Part shown: piece by piece, positions 1 to 5,968 of the stretch | How the letters are laid out: each line of letters starts with the position of its first letter | Position numbering within the stretch: position 1 is the stretch's first letter | Origin: Eubacterium sp. UBA3720 | GTDB lineage: Bacteria > Bacillota > Clostridia > Lachnospirales > Lachnospiraceae | Direction of reading: 5' to 3' | Assembly: GCA_002371335.1 (NCBI GenBank) | Contig: DFHP01000034.1 | Coordinates: forward strand, 1-8,976 | Length of the DNA: 8,976 nucleotides | Notes under the pieces: model-generated | Seen by the model: the letters and a program-made list of their open reading frames with translations, nothing else | The model's database searches: none | What the model was told of the DNA's origin: nothing | Program-made: the position numbers and the translations under genes

Positions 1-85
1 TATACTCATGGATCTGCGTAAGCAGTGCCACTATTTCCGGTGTCAATAGTTTTTCCCATTTTTTACTGTAATCAAAATTTCTCAT
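1..85 (-). CDS. Fic-family protein, N-terminal fragment (runs off left edge)
   Basis: Only the first 28 codons are in the window. They begin MRNFDYSKKWEK and continue LLTPEIVALLTQIHEY, which resembles the N-terminal segment of Fic/DOC-family proteins of the type where a helical region precedes the catalytic Fic domain; the HPFxxGNGR motif would lie beyond the edge. Fic proteins usually transfer AMP or another nucleotide to target proteins, and many act in toxin-antitoxin pairs. The ATG at 85 is supported by a GAGGAT ribosome binding site about eight bases upstream. The gene has its own promoter and lies behind a terminator, so it is a separate unit from the mobilization operon. It may be a cargo or addiction gene of the element, or flanking chromosome; the window cannot decide. 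Family assignment rests on short similarity and is moderately sure. Confidence 0.6.
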   Translation of the reverse strand, partial: MRNFDYSKKWEKLLTPEIVALLTQIHEY

Positions 86-143
86 TTCAATATCCTCATT
101 CAAACATCAATTTACTCATAAACGGATATAATGATGCATTTAA

Positions 144-172
144 ATAATAACACTTATTATACTCATTGTCAA
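144..172 (-). promoter_or_regulatory. Promoter of the Fic-family gene
   Basis: On the minus strand there is a perfect -35 TTGACA (172-167), a 17-base spacer and a -10 TATTAT (149-144). This predicts transcription starting near 137 and a leader of about 50 bases. A second TTGACA lies immediately upstream (178-173) but has no -10 at the right distance. The match to the sigma-70/sigma-A consensus is strong. Confidence 0.75.
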
Positions 173-176
173 TGTC

Positions 177-228
177 AACTACATCAATTTTCAAAAAATG
201 ATGTAGTTAAGTAAATGATGATGTAATT
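177..228. promoter_or_regulatory. Inverted repeat plus third half-site upstream of the Fic promoter
   Basis: AACTACATCA (177-186) and TGATGTAGTT (199-208) form a perfect 10-base inverted repeat with a 12-base centre. A third near-copy, TGATGTAATT, lies at 219-228, exactly 20 bases (about two helical turns) from the second. The array sits just upstream of the -35, where an activator or repressor could act. The ligand is unknown. It could be autoregulation by a Fic-system antitoxin or control by another element-encoded protein. Confidence 0.55.
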
Positions 229-262
229 AAAAAATGCCGGCGGGAGAATTATCTCTCCCGCC
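229..262 (-). terminator. Rho-independent terminator ending the leftward operon
   Basis: GGCGGGAGA (239-247) pairs with TCTCCCGCC (254-262) around a 6-base loop. Read on the minus strand, the stem is followed by GGCA and a run of six T (234-229). It sits ten bases past the last stop codon of the operon (272), which fits termination of the mobilization transcript. Confidence 0.8.
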
Positions 263-271
263 CATTTTGCA

Positions 272-616
272 TCATTCCATCATTTCTGCAGCTACCCAGG
301 TGTAATTTCCCTTCTCATTTTTCTCAACAGCACAGCGCCACCAAGTGTCATCTTTGACTTTTTCAAAATCAACCTCGCACCGTTTCGGACGATATTGGTC
401 CTCACCATTCTTAGTGTGTCGGAAACACAATAATTTACATCTTTTTCAATCAGCCATTTCAAAATAGCAGATTAAGCCCATCGAAAACGCCTTCCGATAC
501 CACCCTCTAAATATAAGCTTAAGTTCAAATACGCCCTCCTCCCTCAAAGTTTCATAGGAACGATCATCCCGCTCCTCAAATTCTTCCGGCATTGTTAATA
601 CACCATATGAATTCAT
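272..616 (-). pseudogene. Small gene of unknown function interrupted by an in-frame TGA
   Basis: An ATG at 616, preceded by AAAGGAT seven bases upstream and lying 20 bases past the mobV stop, opens a frame of 56 codons (MNSYGVLTMPEEFEERDDR onward, ending YFEMAD) that stops at TGA 446-448. The same frame then continues for another 57 codons without a stop (KRCKLLCFRHTKNGED, later DDTWWRCAVEKNEKGN and YTWVAAEMME) to a TGA at 272-274. Both halves have protein-like composition, being rich in acidic residues, Trp and Tyr. No good ribosome binding site or ATG precedes the second half. The simplest reading is one gene of about 114 aa with a nonsense mutation, for example TGG (Trp) or CGA (Arg) to TGA. 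I do not recognise a family. As the last gene of the operon it may be an accessory of mobilization or a cargo protein. Confidence 0.55.
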
Positions 617-636
617 TTTATAATCCTTTCCCGCGA

Positions 637-1917
637 CTATATCGCGATATCATGTTTTTTATCCGTTACCACAGTTAAGTTTCTCTTTTGAGATTCCATC
701 TCACGAGATTTTTGCTTTCCGATTTCCAGTTTTTCCTTCATAGACTTCGGTCTGATGAATTCCCTAAAGTCTTCCATGAGACCATGCTCAGAAACAAAAT
801 CCGTGAATTCTCTGACTTTACTCTTCAGCGAAGAAATCTGTTCTTTTAATCCGGCGATGATTTTGTCCTTTGCTTCGATTGCACTGGCATATTGCCTGCT
901 GAGATTTTCAAAAGTTCCGGCAACACGATATCTTGAAATCATTTTTTCGAAAGATTTCTTCGGGAGCTTAACCATCGGTTCCCCTCCGAAAAAGCTCATG
1001 ACATCCGATACCTGGGACTTAATCTCCTCAATTTCTTTTTCCCCCGGCTTCCCTGCATCAAGGATCTTATCCAAAGTCTTTTCTTTCGCCATAACTCTTT
1101 TCTCAGTATCAGAGATTTGATCAGTGATTTCCTTTAGGATTTCTTTCTGTTCCTCAATATCCTTTTGACCGGATTCCAGATCATGATTCATGTTTTCGAT
1201 AACAGCTTCAGCAGCTTCCTTCTCTCTCATGGCTTTTTTATATTCCGGAATACTGTAGCTGTCACGATCCACACCAAGAACTTCAATCTCTATTTCATGT
1301 TCCTTGCAAAGTTCTGAAATATAAGCCCTTTCTCTTTCCTGCCAGTGCATAGTTTCCGTATCCGATTTGCTGACTGCCGGAGCAATTCCCATTTCCTGTA
1401 GTCCTTTCGTAAGACTGTTTCTTGTAGAAAGTCCGGTTTTATATCCATGCGCCACCGGAATATAATCCAAGTGAAGATGCGGAGTTGCCTCATCCATATG
1501 AAGAACTGCGTTGAATAGTATCAGATTCGGATTTCTTTCCTGAAATGTCCTCGCATATTCATCCAGGATATCTCTGGCAACTTTTGCAGCCTCAGACAGA
1601 TTTCCATTTTCATCAAGCACGCCTGTATCATCTCGCTTACCGATTTGAACAACGGTCTCATAAAACTGTTTTTCATTGTTCCCGGAATTTTTGATTTTGG
1701 TAAGATAATCATCTATCTTCCTGTCACTTCTTTTTTGTTTTGCATTATATTCACTTACCGCATTTCCAAATATTTCCTCGTATGCTTCTTGTAACGGCTT
1801 CTGAATATATACGGTATTCCAAGGAACCCTCGCCTCATCAATATTGTTTGCTATGAACTCACGATTATTATGGCGGAGGCTTCCTTTTCCTTTTACAAAA
1901 GAAATTGTTTTGGCCAT
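637..1917 (-). CDS. mobV: MobV-family relaxase (Mob/Pre, plasmid recombination enzyme)
   Basis: This 426-aa protein is a relaxase that nicks oriT and pilots the strand during transfer by a helper conjugative system. The N-terminus MAKTISFVKGKGSLRHNNRE carries MobV motif I (H16, N17, R19). The metal-binding motif HMDEATPHLHLDYIP (H140, D142, E143, H147, H149) is typical of the Mob_Pre family. The segment after it, with NSLTKGLQEMG, also fits. Roughly residues 225-290 are rich in Glu, Lys and Gln and look like a coiled coil. The frame is open from an ATG at 1950, but the ATG at 1917 is preferred: AAGGAG lies nine bases before it and the family N-terminus begins there. The candidate oriT lies just upstream, as in pMV158-type plasmids. 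The gene looks intact, with a TAG stop. It is followed after 20 bases by the last gene of the operon. Confidence 0.92.
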   Translation of the reverse strand: MAKTISFVKGKGSLRHNNREFIANNIDEARVPWNTVYIQKPLQEAYEEIFGNAVSEYNAKQKRSDRKIDDYLTKIKNSGNNEKQFYETVVQIGKRDDTGVLDENGNLSEAAKVARDILDEYARTFQERNPNLILFNAVLHMDEATPHLHLDYIPVAHGYKTGLSTRNSLTKGLQEMGIAPAVSKSDTETMHWQERERAYISELCKEHEIEIEVLGVDRDSYSIPEYKKAMREKEAAEAVIENMNHDLESGQKDIEEQKEILKEITDQISDTEKRVMAKEKTLDKILDAGKPGEKEIEEIKSQVSDVMSFFGGEPMVKLPKKSFEKMISRYRVAGTFENLSRQYASAIEAKDKIIAGLKEQISSLKSKVREFTDFVSEHGLMEDFREFIRPKSMKEKLEIGKQKSREMESQKRNLTVVTDKKHDIAI

Positions 1918-1952
1918 AGGCACATTCTCCTTCCATAGATTTGTTTTCATTT

Positions 1953-2044
1953 AGCCCGCCTAAGCGGGTACCGGCGTATTCGCCGGGGTTCTGTTACTCT
2001 TGTCAAGAGTAACATTTATTAGTTTTGACACTGCGTATCAAAAC
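1953..2044 (-). other. Candidate origin of transfer (oriT), four hairpins upstream of mobV
   Basis: Four inverted repeats are packed in 90 bases: CCCGC/GCGGG (1955-1968), CCGGCG/CGCCGG (1971-1986), GTTACTCTTG/CAAGAGTAAC with a 1-base centre (1993-2013), and GTTTTGA/TCAAAAC with a 9-base loop (2022-2044). On the minus strand the last one reads GTTTTGA TACGCAGTG TCAAAAC. MobV relaxases nick beside an inverted repeat just 5' of their gene, and the loop contains AGTGT, reminiscent of the pMV158 nick region. The hairpins are seen directly; the oriT role and the nick position are inferred. Confidence 0.5.
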
Positions 2045-2140
2045 ATAAGTCGCTCTACCGAGGGTTGCCTTCAGCAGGACTCCTGCGGAGAGCCCGGCAC
2101 CCAAAAAGTTCTTGTGGATGCCGATTACGAAAACTGCTCA

Positions 2141-2324
2141 CGCGTTTACCCGGCGCGTTTACAGTTTTCTTATAAAAAAGTCTTTTCACAGAATCGCGTT
2201 TACATTGTTTACAATCTCCGAACCTCGCATCCCTGCTCGCTTCTTTTGTCAACGAACGTGTTGACAAAAATGTAGACATCCGCTTGTAAACAAAATCTGT
2301 AAACACGCTTCAAAAGACTTTTTT
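2141..2324. repeat. GTTTAC repeats within an extended dyad; candidate replication origin
   Basis: Four plus-strand copies of GTTTAC (2144, 2157, 2198 and 2207), three of them preceded by CGC, face two inverted copies GTAAAC (2286 and 2299). Around the centre is a perfect 10-base inverted repeat, TTTTGTCAAC/GTTGACAAAA (2244-2253/2260-2269). The outer arms AAAAAAGTCTTTT (2174-2186) and its exact complement (2312-2324) enclose 125 bases. No credible gene lies between 1918 and 2322. Repeats, dyad symmetry and A/T tracts beside a primase-helicase pair suggest an origin for the excised circle. Binding of an element protein to GTTTAC is an inference. Confidence 0.4.
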
Positions 2325-2418
2325 ATTTAAATGGCAGCTCCGCATCATCCGGCACCGGAAGAAACTCACCCCTCGGTTTCGTCCTCTTCCAGCACCTTTG
2401 CTGACCATAATCAGCAAA
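2323..2418 (-). pseudogene. Detached C-terminus of the VapE-type helicase, after an in-frame TGA
   Basis: Immediately after the TGA at 2419-2421, the same frame continues for 31 codons: FADYGQQRCWKRTKPRGEF, then LPVPDDAELPFK, then TAA at 2323-2325. This looks like the usual end of VapE-family proteins, where an RF..YG.QR.WKR stretch follows the NNSI.GW motif. The residue replaced by the stop would be Arg (CGA to TGA, a single transition) by comparison with the pattern I recall for the family. The stop is followed at once by an 8-base perfect stem (2397-2404/2411-2418). Confidence 0.65.
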
Positions 2419-3687
2419 TCAATGTTGCGAACCTTTCTCCCATCCCTCGATACTGTTGTTCATGATATTTCCGATTTCCTGAAGTCCCCATTGCTTCGGG
2501 TTATCGGAATCTCTTCCAAGCGCATCTCGGTAGATCATTCTGCTGCAAACGTAATCGTCTTTATAATTGTCGAGCCATGCCTGAATGATTCCAACATTTG
2601 TATCTTCCGGAATATGCTCTTTTTGTAATTCCTTGAGGTATTCTGCAGTCTTCCCTGAGAGTTTCAGCTTAAATCGTTTGTTCTTTCGATAAAAATCCAC
2701 CATCTCCGCCCAAACCTGTTTAATAAAATTTCGGGATTCCTGCACATCTTCAAGAATATGCTTTTCTACTTTTTCCATGTGAACCGTGATAGGAACAAAT
2801 CTTCGATTTCCGGTTCTGTCCAAAGGAAGAAAATCGAGTGTGTTACTGGTACCGACAAAGACACATTGCCTTGGCCTGTCCTCCGGATGCATTTCATAAG
2901 GAATCTTATAATTGTCCTTTTGCTTACTGAGGAAGGATTTGATTTCTTCAACAGTCCTTGCATTTACAGTTGCAAGCATTTCCGGCATTTCTATGATCCA
3001 ATGTCCCTGAAGTTTTCGATAGACATTATCATCATCGAGTCTCCTTAAGTCGTCAGAGAACCATTCATCTTTTATTGCCAGGAGCCGAAAGAGTGTAGAC
3101 TTCCCCGCTCCCTGACCGCCGATAAGGCAAACCATAATTTCATATTTACATCCAGGATCATATATTCTGTGAATCGCAGCCTGCATAAGAAGCGTCATGA
3201 TTTCCGTTTCATATTCCGACTTCTCAACGCCAAGATACTTTGGTAGCAAATCTCCGATCCTGCTGACTCCATCCCATTCCAGGTTTTCAAGACATTCCTT
3301 TATCGGATGGAAATGATTTTGACTCGCAACAATATTGAGGGCTTTACCGATTGCTTTATAATTCTTCAATCCGTATATCCGTTCCAAATACCATTCAATC
3401 TGATCTATATCAACATCCCTGATTCCACCACCGGTAGGTTTGTCCAAGCCAAGATTTTTAATAATGTCCGTTTTGCCGGTTAGATCGTTATGACATATAG
3501 CCCCAGAAAGGACAGGATCGTACATTAGTGCAATCATACAGTTATCGATTCCCTGGCTAACCTTTCCTTTATCGTTCACAGAAAGCATCCCTGTTACTTC
3601 TTCCACTGTATAGGAGCGATTACTATCCAACTGCTTTTCTACATCTTCCCAGGATGTCATTTCCTGCTCGTTTAATGTTTGCGACAA
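2419..3687 (-). CDS. VapE-family (virulence-associated E) helicase/primase-like ATPase, C-terminally shortened
   Basis: This 422-aa protein belongs to the VapE-type superfamily 3-like ATPases found in phages, islands and mobilizable elements, where they work with a primase in element replication. The Walker A is GGQGAGKST (about residues 190-198), followed by acidic and Arg-rich segments (WIIEMPEM, about 232-239, as Walker B) and FVGTSN with DRTGNRRFVPI further on, all typical of the family. It starts at TTG (3687) behind an excellent AAGGAGG nine bases upstream, inside the primase gene, overlapping that gene by 65 bases. The overlap suggests translational coupling. The frame ends at TGA 2419-2421, just after NNSIEGWEKGSQH, but the expected C-terminus continues in frame after it, so the gene is probably a 454-aa gene with a late nonsense mutation. 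The ATPase core is complete, so some function may remain. Confidence 0.88.
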   Translation of the reverse strand: MSQTLNEQEMTSWEDVEKQLDSNRSYTVEEVTGMLSVNDKGKVSQGIDNCMIALMYDPVLSGAICHNDLTGKTDIIKNLGLDKPTGGGIRDVDIDQIEWYLERIYGLKNYKAIGKALNIVASQNHFHPIKECLENLEWDGVSRIGDLLPKYLGVEKSEYETEIMTLLMQAAIHRIYDPGCKYEIMVCLIGGQGAGKSTLFRLLAIKDEWFSDDLRRLDDDNVYRKLQGHWIIEMPEMLATVNARTVEEIKSFLSKQKDNYKIPYEMHPEDRPRQCVFVGTSNTLDFLPLDRTGNRRFVPITVHMEKVEKHILEDVQESRNFIKQVWAEMVDFYRKNKRFKLKLSGKTAEYLKELQKEHIPEDTNVGIIQAWLDNYKDDYVCSRMIYRDALGRDSDNPKQWGLQEIGNIMNNSIEGWEKGSQH

Positions 3688-4276
3688 TACGATCCACCTC
3701 CTTTCCGTTAGTCATGAAGAATTCTTTTGTTTCTTCCTCTGTTCCAAAGCAAAGGATATCCAACCAGTAACCTACGATTGCTTTGATATGCATCAGATAC
3801 ACAAAGCTTCCCGTAATTACCACAACGTGAGGATCCGGCGAATCCATAACAGCTTTCTCTGCTTTTTCAATCAGCCTCTCGCACTCAAGTAGATCATCCG
3901 TTTTTGTCTTCTTCCAAATACCGAACCGATCTTTGATTTCCGTAATCTTTTTCTTTTTACGAATCTGCCTTGAGATTTCCGCCTGTTCTGCTTCACTAAT
4001 TGAAGCATCCACACAAATCCCAAGATTGAAATCCTCATTGATCCTACATGCCGCTTCATATTGACCAAGTCCAAACATGGATGCCACAAATCCTATAGCG
4101 TCTCCATGTGCCCCACATCCAAAGCAGTGATAGTGTGAATCATCTATCTTCATACTTGGATACTTGTCATTATGAAACGGGCAACAGGCCATTCCATTTC
4201 TGCCAACTTTCAGTCCATAGTTTTCTGCAACATGCCTTGCCGAAACACGAGCTTTCACTTCTTCAAAAATATTCAA
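3623..4276 (-). CDS. Short CHC2 zinc-finger DNA primase-like protein
   Basis: This 217-aa protein carries the N-terminal zinc-binding domain of DnaG-type primases: CPFHND (C32, H35) and HCFGCG (C51, C54) in a C-x2-H...C-x2-C arrangement, followed by the GAHGDAIGFV stretch normal for this domain. No TOPRIM catalytic domain follows. The rest (about residues 90-217) is Lys/Glu-rich and unassigned, so it is shorter than a complete primase. Small CHC2 proteins of this kind are commonly encoded directly before VapE-type helicases in Firmicute mobile elements, and the pair is thought to start element replication. The start is TTG (4276) with GGGAGG six bases upstream. That binding site can pair with an upstream CTCCCG, so translation may be controlled. 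The final 65 bases overlap the helicase gene. Confidence 0.85.
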   Translation of the reverse strand: MNIFEEVKARVSARHVAENYGLKVGRNGMACCPFHNDKYPSMKIDDSHYHCFGCGAHGDAIGFVASMFGLGQYEAACRINEDFNLGICVDASISEAEQAEISRQIRKKKKITEIKDRFGIWKKTKTDDLLECERLIEKAEKAVMDSPDPHVVVITGSFVYLMHIKAIVGYWLDILCFGTEEETKEFFMTNGKEVDRIVANIKRAGNDILGRCRKAVG

Positions 4277-4283
4277 TTTCTAC

Positions 4284-4374
4284 CTCCCGTTTTTAAAAAA
4301 TAGTTGTTTGTACCCGGGAGCTCTGTTATACTTGACTTGAATATAAATCAGATAACAGAAGCTCCTTTGAGCTT
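4284..4374 (-). promoter_or_regulatory. Three overlapping, mutually exclusive hairpins before the primase gene
   Basis: Read on the minus strand, AAGCTC/GAGCTT forms stem A (4374-4369/4364-4359). The same GAGCTT arm with CTGTTAT can instead pair with ATAACAGAGCTC as stem B (4364-4352/4329-4318, one bulged base). The end of stem B overlaps CTCCCG (4320-4315), which can pair with CGGGAG (4289-4284), the primase ribosome binding site, as stem C. A chain of competing stems ending on the binding site looks like translational control. All stems are visible; the mechanism is inferred. Confidence 0.45.
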
Positions 4375-4406
4375 TGAGATAAATCCTCTGTTTGCGGCAG
4401 GGGATT

Positions 4407-4700
4407 TTATCGTTTTAACAGTTCTAATAGTTCCCGCAATATCGCAGCGGTTTCTTCATCTGCATAGGCATCACCTCCTTCAGCTCTGTCAAGCAGCCTT
4501 TCCAAAAAGATTGCCAATCGATCCGATCGATACTTCCCAGCAACGATTTCAACCCTTTGACCAAGGATTGATGCACGGTAGTATTGACCTTTCTCGGTTC
4601 CGGCAACCTTTATCCTCGCTTCAACAATCTGCTTTTCTTCATCACTTAGCCAAAATGCTATGGTGTTGTGTCTAAACCTTGCCTTTCTTTCACACGGCAT
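4407..4700 (-). CDS. Small MobC-like relaxosome/mobilization accessory protein
   Basis: This 97-aa basic protein begins MPCERKARFRHNTIAFWLSD. Its central region (EEKQIVEARIKVAG, then KGQYYRASILGQ) resembles the short helical DNA-binding proteins annotated as plasmid mobilization or MobC-like proteins beside MobV relaxases. Such proteins help the relaxase bind oriT. The frame is open upstream to 4781, inside the integrase gene, but ATG 4700 is the better start: GAGGTG lies six bases before it and the preceding residues duplicate integrase coding sequence. The start overlaps the integrase stop (4690) by 11 bases, so the two are probably translationally coupled. The C-terminal part (residues 60-97) is Leu/Glu-rich and helical. 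A simple ribbon-helix-helix regulator is the main alternative. Confidence 0.6.
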   Translation of the reverse strand: MPCERKARFRHNTIAFWLSDEEKQIVEARIKVAGTEKGQYYRASILGQRVEIVAGKYRSDRLAIFLERLLDRAEGGDAYADEETAAILRELLELLKR

Positions 4701-5733
4701 CTTCTTCACCTCGATCCTTTCTTCCAAGTCTGTCAGCAATTTTCTTTTGTCCATCCATCGAAGGATGACAATAGGTTTCAATTGTCGTAGTCACTTTCCC
4801 ATGTCCCAGCCTCTTAGCTATCTCTATTGGACTGAACCCCATTTCCACAAGCATTGAAGCATGAGAATGTCTGAGGCAATGAACTGTTATCTTCTTTACT
4901 CCTGAGAGTTCTATTCCCCTTTCCATTTCATGTTCAAAAAAACGCTTTGTTTTTTCCGGAAACAATCTCGAAGCCGGTCTCGGACGATATAAATGCGCCA
5001 TATATTCACGTAATTCTTCCGTGAGTTCTTCATGGATGACTATGGTTCTGATAGAATTCTCTGTTTTCGGAGAGGATATGATATCCTTGCTCTTTAGCCT
5101 TGTATACGACTCATCAATTCTGATGAGTCCGGCTTCAAGATCAATATCTTCCACTTTCAAAGCCAGAAGCTCTCCAACCCTGATTCCTGTCCAAAACAGA
5201 ATCTGAAAGCCCATCCATGCTTCGTGTTTATTACTTATGGCATCACTGAATTTATTGAATTCTTCCAAGGTCCAGTATGGTCTTTCATCCGCTCGTCCCT
5301 TACCCATGCTCCCCGCTTTCATACAAGGATTGGAGCGAAGATCATAAAATCTTACTGCGTAATTCATAACCGCCGAAAGCTGACTGTTAATTGATTTCAG
5401 ATAGGTAGGTTTAAAACCTTTCTCAATCATCTCACTCTGCCAGCGGCGTATTCGTGACGGAGTAATTTCGTTTATTGGAAGGTCACCAAAGTACGGTTCA
5501 ATCTTGCATCTCCATATATGTTCTTTATTCTCTATGGTAGTTTCCTTGAGCCTTTTCCCCATGTCTTCCATATAAACCTTCCAAAAGTCCCGAAGCGGCA
5601 TACTCGGATCGGATGACTGTTGATACTTAAAGTGAGCAACCCATTCTTCCGCTTCTTTTATTGTCTTAAATCCGCGTTTCTGCGATTTACGCTTTTTCCG
5701 GTCCAATCCGTATACCTGTACTGTATTCGCCAC
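4690..5733 (-). CDS. int: Tyrosine recombinase/integrase (5' end frameshifted)
   Basis: This is a tyrosine-family site-specific recombinase that would integrate and excise the element. Positions below count from the GTG at 5733. There is an N-terminal SAM-like core-binding region (about 45-135), then the catalytic domain with R185 (TGIRVGELL), K223 (PKTENSIRT), H285 and R288 (VHCLRHSHAS), H311 (LGHGKVTTT) and the nucleophile Y321 (TIETYCHPS). All catalytic residues are present; the more usual HDLRH reads HCLRH. The GTG lacks a ribosome binding site and gives an N-terminus unlike the family. The normal N-terminus lies upstream in another frame, starting at 5768, so the ancestral protein was about 359 aa (see 5658-5768). 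The TGA stop overlaps the next gene's start. As it stands the enzyme may be made poorly, or only by frameshifting. Confidence 0.9.
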   Translation of the reverse strand: MANTVQVYGLDRKKRKSQKRGFKTIKEAEEWVAHFKYQQSSDPSMPLRDFWKVYMEDMGKRLKETTIENKEHIWRCKIEPYFGDLPINEITPSRIRRWQSEMIEKGFKPTYLKSINSQLSAVMNYAVRFYDLRSNPCMKAGSMGKGRADERPYWTLEEFNKFSDAISNKHEAWMGFQILFWTGIRVGELLALKVEDIDLEAGLIRIDESYTRLKSKDIISSPKTENSIRTIVIHEELTEELREYMAHLYRPRPASRLFPEKTKRFFEHEMERGIELSGVKKITVHCLRHSHASMLVEMGFSPIEIAKRLGHGKVTTTIETYCHPSMDGQKKIADRLGRKDRGEEDAV

Positions 5734-5768
5734 GTTCCGTTTGGATCACGTTTTGCACTACTTGCCAT
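5658..5768 (-). pseudogene. int: Authentic integrase N-terminus in the upstream frame
   Basis: ATG 5768 overlaps the excisionase stop as TGATG and has AAGGAGG ten bases upstream, so it is the natural integrase start. It encodes MASSAKRDPNGTWRIQYRY then TDWTGK, which closely matches the usual start of this integrase group (an arm-type DNA-binding domain). The frame then runs into a stop at 5658-5660 after 36 residues. The rest of the integrase is in the -1 frame. The junction is a run of five A on the minus strand (5697-5693). Six A would give GGA AAA AAG CGT and join TDWTGK directly to KRKSQKRGF. A 1-base deletion or a slippage site are the two readings. Confidence 0.75.
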
Positions 5769-5968
5769 CAGGCACTCACCTCCTTACCTCTTGTTCCTCC
5801 GAAATACTTTGCATCAAAGAATTCCTTAGGTACCTTACCTCGAACTGCCAGGAAGCCACGGCTCTTGAGCTCCTCATTCATTTGTTTAACAATTCCATAG
5901 GCAGTTATTCTTCCAACGCCTATCATCTGCGCAATTTCTGCAGCAGTGTAATAAAGTTTTTCATTCAT
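5768..5968 (-). CDS. xis: Excisionase-like small winged-helix DNA-binding protein
   Basis: This 66-aa protein begins MNEKLYYTAAEIAQMIGVGR and continues ITAYGIVKQMNEELKSRGF, the helix-turn-helix of the MerR/excisionase superfamily. A GKVPKEFFDAKYFGG segment follows, which fits the wing and the C-terminal tail. Such proteins bend the att DNA and steer the integrase toward excision. The start is the ATG at 5968, with AAAGG about eleven bases upstream, slightly far. The gene ends in TGATG, where the last base of its TGA is the first base of the integrase ATG, so both are probably made together. It is the first gene of the leftward operon, behind an unusually long leader. Confidence 0.8.
   Translation of the reverse strand: MNEKLYYTAAEIAQMIGVGRITAYGIVKQMNEELKSRGFLAVRGKVPKEFFDAKYFGGTRGKEVSA

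Noticed and set aside
1918..1950. ATG at 1950 as the mobV start
   Set aside because: The 11 extra residues cover the real ribosome binding site AAGGAG and do not belong to the MobV N-terminus, which begins at ATG 1917.
2141..2304. GTTTAC repeats as a CRISPR array
   Set aside because: The repeats are only six to nine bases, irregularly spaced, in both orientations, and no cas gene is nearby.
2000..2306. Overlapping open frames on both strands between vapE and mobV
   Set aside because: Both run through hairpins and repeats of the candidate oriT/origin, have no good start signals, and show no recognisable protein features.
2419..2421. TGA in vapE as a selenocysteine codon
   Set aside because: A stem follows the TGA, but the family position is normally Arg, no selenium genes are visible, and the stem also arises from ordinary coding sequence for FADYGQQ.
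272..2421. Altered genetic code with TGA as a sense codon
   Set aside because: TGA ends xis, int and the regulator at sensible positions, and Trp is encoded by TGG throughout, so TGA works as a stop here.
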